From: Bacteroidales bacterium UBA4772
GTDB lineage: Bacteria > Bacteroidota > Bacteroidia > Bacteroidales > VadinHA17
Reading direction: 5' to 3'
DNA length: 64,000 nt
Assembly (NCBI GenBank): GCA_002403305.1
Contig: DHHM01000011.1
Span: 33,737-97,736, forward strand
Numbering within the stretch: position 1 is the first letter of the stretch; each line of letters opens with the position of its first letter. The position numbers and the translations under genes are program-made. The notes below the pieces were generated by a model that made no database searches, was not told the origin of the DNA, and saw nothing but the letters and a program-made list of their open reading frames with translations. Below, piece by piece: positions 59,728-64,000 of the stretch.

Positions 59728-62265
59728 TCATATCCTCGTCAGCTTCGCAAACCTTAGCAGCAGCTTCTTGGTGCCGGCAGCCGCGAACTCAATGACGGCC
59801 GTGGTGTTGGGCGGTGCTCCGTCGACAGAGAGCACTTTGCCCTCCCCGAACCGTTCGTGCCTGACCCTTTCACCCGGCGCCAGCGAAGCATAGCTGTCGG
59901 CTGTGAGCTGCCCGCCGGTTGCACTGCCGTCTGCGTTACCGGATCCACCGCCACGGGAAGTGCCGGACGGTCTGCCACGACTGTTGCCGGTGGCTTCCTC
60001 CCGGCTGCGGGATCCACCGCCGGCAATCCCGCCGGCCGTACCCCCATCGGTACCGGCGGCATCACTCCCTGCCACACCTCGTGATGTTCTGCCAGTATCC
60101 CCGCCGGCTGCCACGCCGGTGGCATCACTCCCTGCCACACCTCGTGATGTCCCGCCAGTATCCCCACCGGCTGCCACGCCGGTGGCATCACTGAATCTGA
60201 TTATCTTCCTTTTGGAAGTTGTTGGTACAAATACCTCCCTGCTGTTGTCGACCGAACGGCTGTCAGAGGCTGTGCGCCGGCCAAATGGCAGGCCTCCCGT
60301 CTGGGGATACCACAGGTATTCACTCTCGATCTCGCCGATGAAGCGGCTCGGGGTGCTGCTCTCCAGCGATCCCCACCTGTACCTGTTCAGGGCATAGCTC
60401 AGGGTGACACGCCGGCAGGCCCTGGTCAGGGCCACATAGAATAGCCTGCGCTCCTCCTCAAGCTCACGAGGGTTATAGAGGTTCATGTTCGAAGGGAAGA
60501 GATTCTCTTCGAGTCCTACTATATATACATACTTGAACTCCAGTCCTTTGGCCGAGTGTATCGTCATCAGCGTCACCCTGTCCCTCTCCTCCGGCTTCTC
60601 CAGATCCTGGTCGGTCAGCAGTGCTACCGACTGCAGCCATGTGGCAATGTCAGCAGGATCACCGTTGGTGAGCGCAGCCTCGGTAAACTCCTTGATGCCG
60701 TTGAGCAGCTCCTGCAGGTTCTCAAGCCTGTCAATCTCCTCCGGTACCTGCCCCTGCTTAAGCTCCCTGATGATGCCGCTGGTTGAGGCTACCCTGCTTG
60801 CAACATCCCAGGCTGTGGCTGTCACGGCTTCCGGCATGAAGGGTAGCATCAGACCGGTGAAGAGGTTCACCTTTGACCGCAGGGCAGGAGTGAGGTAATT
60901 CGCGCTCAGCTCAGGCGAGGAGATGATCTCCCAGATGCTGCGGTCTATACCGCGGGCGAGCTCCATCAGCTTCTGTACCGTGGTGTCGCCTATGCCTCTC
61001 TTAGGGTAGTTGATTATACGCCTGAGAGCCTCCTCGTCGTCAGGATTGACTATCACCCGCAGGTAGGCTATCAGGTCGCGTATCTCCTTTCGCTCGTAGA
61101 ACGACTTTCCCCCATATATCTTATAGGGTATGTTGCGCTTGCGCAGCATCTCCTCGAAGATACGCGACTGGGCGTTGGTGCGGTAGAGAATGGCAAAATC
61201 CTTCCAGTCGAGCCGCTCACGCATGCGTGTGTCAAGAATATCGGAGGCGGTGACGATTCCCTCCTCGCTGTCAATGGTAGTCTGCACCACCCTGATCTTC
61301 TCACCCTCATCGTTCTTCGAAAAAATGGTCTTCTTTATCTGACCGGTGTTCTTCTCTATAATGCTGTTGGCCGCGTTGACTATATTGCGCGTCGAGCGGT
61401 AGTTCTGCTCGAGCTTGAAAAGTCGATAGTCGGGATAATCGTTCTTGAAGTTGAGGATATTCTCAATACGGGCGCCGCGAAACGAGTAGATGCTCTGCGC
61501 ATCGTCACCCACAACGCACAGGTTCCTGTGCTTCTCGGAGAGCCTGTGAACGATGATATACTGTGCATAGTTGGTATCCTGGTACTCGTCGACAAGGATG
61601 TAGTCAAACCGGTTGCGGTACTCTTCGAGCACAGCGGGAAAATCGCGGAACAGGATGTTGATGTTCATCAGCAGGTCATCGAAATCCATGGCATTGGCCT
61701 TGAAACACCTGGCGGCATAATGCCTGTAGATAGCGGTCACCTCAGGTATCCTCGAGGCTTTGTCGGCTTCGGTGATCTGTGATATGGAGCCGTACTGCTG
61801 CGCGGTTATGAGGTTGTTCTTGGCATGCGAGATACGCGCGGCTACGGAGGCAGGCTTGTACAGTGAATCGTCGAGCCCCATCTCCCTGATGATGGTACGT
61901 ATCAGGCTTCGGGTGTTGTCCTGATCGTAGATGGTGAAGTTGCTTTTATATCCCAGGTATTGGCCGTCATGTCTCAGGAAACGGGCGAAGATGGAGTGAA
62001 AGGTGCCCATCCAGAGACTCCGCGCAGTATCTGCCCCCACGATAGTGCTTATGCGCTCCTTCATCTCCCCGGCGGCCTTGTTGGTAAAGGTCAGTGCCAG
62101 AATCCGGTGGGCGGGAACACCCTTTTGTATCAGGTATGCCACACGGTAGGTAAGCACCCGGGTCTTGCCGGATCCGGCACCGGCAATGACCATCGCCGGT
62201 CCTTCAGTGTTGACAACGGCCGACTGCTGTGCCTCGTTAAGCTCTTTGAGGTAGTCGCGAAACAT
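59728..62265 (-). CDS. ATP-dependent DNA helicase UvrD/PcrA
   Basis: 845 residues from MFRDYLKELNEAQQSAV, superfamily 1A. Walker A GAGSGKT (29-35), DEYQDTNYAQY (motif II), VGDDAQSIYSFRGA (III), motif IV region VEQNYRST-like LEQNYRSTRNI, and VTLMTIHSAKGLEFKYVY (V) are intact. Unwinds DNA 3'-5' in repair and replication restart. Residues about 660-760 are a Gly/Ala/Thr/Ser-rich insert with a 21-residue tandem repeat; the C-terminal Tudor-like domain (GERVRHERFGEGKVL) follows. The frame is open 23 codons upstream, but the family start is at 62265. Confidence 0.93.
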   Translation of the reverse strand: MFRDYLKELNEAQQSAVVNTEGPAMVIAGAGSGKTRVLTYRVAYLIQKGVPAHRILALTFTNKAAGEMKERISTIVGADTARSLWMGTFHSIFARFLRHDGQYLGYKSNFTIYDQDNTRSLIRTIIREMGLDDSLYKPASVAARISHAKNNLITAQQYGSISQITEADKASRIPEVTAIYRHYAARCFKANAMDFDDLLMNINILFRDFPAVLEEYRNRFDYILVDEYQDTNYAQYIIVHRLSEKHRNLCVVGDDAQSIYSFRGARIENILNFKNDYPDYRLFKLEQNYRSTRNIVNAANSIIEKNTGQIKKTIFSKNDEGEKIRVVQTTIDSEEGIVTASDILDTRMRERLDWKDFAILYRTNAQSRIFEEMLRKRNIPYKIYGGKSFYERKEIRDLIAYLRVIVNPDDEEALRRIINYPKRGIGDTTVQKLMELARGIDRSIWEIISSPELSANYLTPALRSKVNLFTGLMLPFMPEAVTATAWDVASRVASTSGIIRELKQGQVPEEIDRLENLQELLNGIKEFTEAALTNGDPADIATWLQSVALLTDQDLEKPEERDRVTLMTIHSAKGLEFKYVYIVGLEENLFPSNMNLYNPRELEEERRLFYVALTRACRRVTLSYALNRYRWGSLESSTPSRFIGEIESEYLWYPQTGGLPFGRRTASDSRSVDNSREVFVPTTSKRKIIRFSDATGVAAGGDTGGTSRGVAGSDATGVAAGGDTGRTSRGVAGSDAAGTDGGTAGGIAGGGSRSREEATGNSRGRPSGTSRGGGSGNADGSATGGQLTADSYASLAPGERVRHERFGEGKVLSVDGAPPNTTAVIEFAAAGTKKLLLRFAKLTRI
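60061..60186. repeat. 63-bp in-frame tandem repeat inside the helicase gene
   Basis: Two 63-bp copies (60061-60123, 60124-60186) and the start of a third, with only a few differences. Encodes 21 residues of Gly/Ala/Thr-rich sequence (SDATGVAAGGDTGGTSRGVAG) per copy. Being a multiple of three, its number may vary without breaking the gene. Confidence 0.92.
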
Positions 62266-62312
62266 CAATGAGAATGCAGAAATTAATGCCCCAAAGAACG
62301 GCATTTTTTTAT

Positions 62313-62320
62313 TAGGTTTG
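62313..62320 (+). promoter_or_regulatory. -7 promoter element for the CHU_C gene
   Basis: TAGGTTTG followed by C matches TAnnTTTG, 36 bases before the GTG start. Confidence 0.45.
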
Positions 62321-62355
62321 CATATCATTTTCACGCGTTTATCCGTTTAAAAGGA

Positions 62356-63582
62356 GTGTCAAGGTACCTGGTCCTCATAATCATAATGTTACCGCTTGCA
62401 CTGCAGGCGCAGATCACTGCCCCTGGATCAAATGCGGTTCGCTATACAACATATCCGTCGGACCCTCCATCTAAAGACCCCATATTCATTTATTGTCACT
62501 CATCAGGCCTGGAGAGGGGTACTATGGTTGCCTCCGGTTCTGGAGGGACGCCGCCTTATAATTTTACATGGCACAGATGGAGCGAATTCACGAAAAGCTT
62601 CAGCATCCTTCTAAAAAGTGACTCCGAAGTTGTGAATTCAACGGCAACTGACCTTGAGGAGGGCGGATACCGGATAACTATAACAGGAGGATACGATACC
62701 ACCCTTGTTGCATGGATCGTATTCGATGAGCCTCCGGTGGCAGAGGCTAAGCTCTTAAATCCGGATAAGAGTTGCTTCTATGTGGCTCTTGACGGTACGG
62801 CATCGGCAACCAGAGCTAGTTTCCCATATTATGATATTATAACGGGCAATCAGTTGACTCTTAAAAATGAGATGACATTTCTCTGGTCTTCTTATCCGGA
62901 ATCACCGATACCCGCGCCTGACGTTGCAATTGACCCTATTACGTACAAGCCTCCTCTGGATGATGTAACATATAACCTCAAAGTTAATACTTTAGGCTGC
63001 AGCAGCGAAGCGTCTTTTTTTTATGAGTCGATCCATGTAAAGGCTGACTTTTCCGCCGAGCCGACGGAGGGCGAGGCCCCCCTCGAGATAACCTTCACGG
63101 ACAATTCTGTCAGGGGATACAACTATCTCTGGAGGTTCGGCGACGACTCCGTCTCGAATCTCGCTGATCCCGGAACCCACACCTATTATATCCCCGGGGA
63201 ATATAAGGCCACGCTGATCATAGAGAGCGAGCTCACATGCAGTGACTCGGCCACCGTTGATATCACGGTGCTGCCCTCCTCACTTCAGATACCCAATGTA
63301 TTCACCCCTAATGACGACGGCATCAACGACTATTTCGTTCCCGACAAGAAGTCACTGAAGTTCCTCGACCTGCAGGTGTTCGCCAAGAGCGGTCACAGGG
63401 TCTGTCATTACCGCGGCGACGGTGAAGATCTCCGCGACTGGCAGGGATGGGACGGCAGGATCAATAACTCCGATCGCCGCGCCACGCCCGGTGCCTACTT
63501 CTACGTCATCAGGGCCGTGGGCTATGATGAGGTAGAGTACGAGGGCCGGGAGTACCGGGGAACACTCTATCTCTATAGGTAA
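62356..63582 (+). CDS. Secreted PKD and CHU_C (type IX secretion) protein
   Basis: 408 residues. Signal peptide SRYLVLIIIMLPLALQAQ starting from GTG at 62356. A SprB-like/Ig region is followed by a PKD domain (about 235-315: FSAEPTEGEAPLEITFTDNS, WRFGDDSVS, HTYYIPGEYKATLII) and the gliding-motility-associated C-terminal domain (about 318-408: IPNVFTPNDDGINDYF, DGRINNSDRRATPGAYFYVIRAVG, YRGTLYLYR). CHU_C directs proteins through the T9SS to the surface. No T9SS component gene is in the window. Confidence 0.9.
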   Translation: MSRYLVLIIIMLPLALQAQITAPGSNAVRYTTYPSDPPSKDPIFIYCHSSGLERGTMVASGSGGTPPYNFTWHRWSEFTKSFSILLKSDSEVVNSTATDLEEGGYRITITGGYDTTLVAWIVFDEPPVAEAKLLNPDKSCFYVALDGTASATRASFPYYDIITGNQLTLKNEMTFLWSSYPESPIPAPDVAIDPITYKPPLDDVTYNLKVNTLGCSSEASFFYESIHVKADFSAEPTEGEAPLEITFTDNSVRGYNYLWRFGDDSVSNLADPGTHTYYIPGEYKATLIIESELTCSDSATVDITVLPSSLQIPNVFTPNDDGINDYFVPDKKSLKFLDLQVFAKSGHRVCHYRGDGEDLRDWQGWDGRINNSDRRATPGAYFYVIRAVGYDEVEYEGREYRGTLYLYR

Positions 63583-63583
63583 A

Positions 63584-63681
63584 GTCTAAAGGTCTAAAGG
63601 TCTGAAAGTCAAAAGATTCAAAGGTCAAGGTCCTGATGGTTCTGCGGTCAGCAAGACCTTCAGACCTCAGACCTCAGACCT
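63584..63681. repeat. Degenerate GTCTAAAG array and three CAGACCT heptamers
   Basis: From 63584 about five degenerate 8-mers (GTCTAAAG, GTCTAAAG, GTCTGAAA, GTCAAAAG, ...) begin 1 base after the stop. At 63661-63681 CAGACCT is repeated three times exactly. AGGTCTGAA (63598-63606) and TTCAGACCT (63659-63667) are inverted repeats. Confidence 0.8.
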
Positions 63682-63769
63682 TCACTCTTGCCGACTGTGG
63701 ACTGATCAGCCATTCACCTCCCTTTTTCCGCACTCCACAATAATTTAACAAACAATTAGCAGAAAAAAC

Positions 63770-63800
63770 TTGCAAAACTGAAATAGTTTTCAGATTTTTG
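63770..63800 (+). promoter_or_regulatory. Candidate promoter of the tetR gene
   Basis: TTG (63770-63772), 20-base spacer, GATTTTTG (63793-63800) followed by C. This is TAnnTTTG with one mismatch, 21 bases before the ATG. Confidence 0.5.
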
Positions 63801-63820
63801 CAGCCGTTTTTGAATTACAT

Positions 63821-64000
63821 ATGAACAGCCCTGATGAGTATAATGAAAGAATTGTAGCAGGCGCTGCTGAATTATTCCGGACTTACGGTATAAAAGCAGT
63901 GACGATGGATAGCATAGCCGGCCATCTTGGCATTTCCAAGAGGACTATTTATGAAGGGTTCCACGATAAGGATGAACTGCTTTACGCTGTCCTTATTAAT
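63821..64000 (+). CDS. TetR family regulator, 3' part outside window
   Basis: Sixty residues are visible. YNERIVAGAAELFRTYGIKAVTMDSIAGHLGISKRTIYEGFHDKDELLYAVL is a complete TetR HTH DNA-binding domain, as far as the window allows. Regulators of this kind often repress a neighbouring efflux or transport operon; the target lies beyond the window edge. Confidence 0.92.
   Translation, partial: MNSPDEYNERIVAGAAELFRTYGIKAVTMDSIAGHLGISKRTIYEGFHDKDELLYAVLIN

Noticed and set aside
60061..60190. CRISPR-like appearance of repeats
   Set aside because: Units are directly adjacent without unique spacers and lie in frame in a helicase gene.
59754..60191. Pro/Ala-rich frame with MPPAWQP repeats in the helicase gene
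   Set aside because: Alternate frame of the 63-bp repeat; the helicase frame is clearly the coding one.

Overview
The window (about 52% GC by eye) comes from a member of the Bacteroidota, most likely order Bacteroidales/Marinilabiliales. The evidence is gene content typical of that phylum: type IX secretion C-terminal domain (CHU_C), SusC-style TonB receptor with carboxypeptidase-regulatory-like domain, DUF4492-cydAB, parAB-DUF5683-mltD, DUF4290, DUF4251, type-B L31 and a PnuT/TPK thiamine operon. Many genes are also preceded by the Bacteroidota promoter element TAnnTTTG, several with a TTG/TTTG box 19-20 bases further upstream. Cytochrome bd oxidase plus a flavodiiron protein suggest an anaerobe that tolerates or scavenges traces of oxygen. 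No rRNA, tRNA, CRISPR array, prophage or insertion sequence was recognised.

Layout. 1-12450: partial class-V aminotransferase, GNAT protein, rpmE2, lon, coaD, a NUDIX gene packed with zero spacing between coaD and pyrE, SRPBCC protein, birA, rsfS-ftsH-DUF2007-cdsA-psd. 12451-18616: flavodiiron protein behind an 11-bp inverted repeat, hsp20 with an elaborate upstream region, AI-2E-type permease, DUF4492, cydA, cydB. 18655-22063: DAHP synthase/chorismate mutase, pssA, HAD protein, glutaminyl cyclotransferase lipoprotein. 22205-29172: parA, parB, DUF5683, LysM lytic transglycosylase and a 1018-residue SGNH-MBOAT fusion. 29194-36895 (minus strand): GH2 lipoprotein, orphan NtrC-type regulator without a DNA-binding domain, two-gene ABC exporter, dnaJ, grpE. 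36968-43215: RidA, DUF4290, CapA, DUF2179 membrane protein, lipoprotein, a DUF4251 gene broken by an 8-bp tandem duplication, GH29 fucosidase, small conserved protein. 43305-47485: TPP-riboswitch operon for thiamine uptake and pyrophosphorylation. 47492-49636: RelBE-type toxin-antitoxin pair, amidase lipoprotein. 49602-54302: ppk1, sixA, pfkA and a CHAD gene, a possible polyphosphate neighbourhood. 54292-59597: a disturbed region with a 37-bp degenerate tandem repeat, a 5'-truncated LuxR-type membrane regulator, a 24-bp perfect palindrome, and a LolA/FtsX/FtsX/LolD-like operon whose ATPase lacks its N-terminus. 59728-64000: UvrD/PcrA helicase with an internal 63-bp repeat, a T9SS-type PKD-CHU_C protein, and the start of a TetR gene.

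How genes work together. cdsA, psd and the distant pssA supply phosphatidylethanolamine; the TPP riboswitch, TonB receptor, PnuT and TPK form one thiamine salvage unit; ParAB sits with cell-wall genes (MltD and a putative wall or glycan O-acetyltransferase); DnaJ, GrpE, Lon, FtsH and Hsp20 make the window rich in protein quality control. The most unusual sequence-level observations are the exactly reconstructable frameshift in the DUF4251 gene, seven-base tandem arrays that begin at or inside stop codons (pyrE, pnuT), the zero-gap NUDIX gene whose neighbours' promoters must lie inside coding sequence, the inverted-order SGNH-MBOAT fusion beside a lytic transglycosylase, and the truncated genes that mark likely rearrangement points at about 55200 and 59195.
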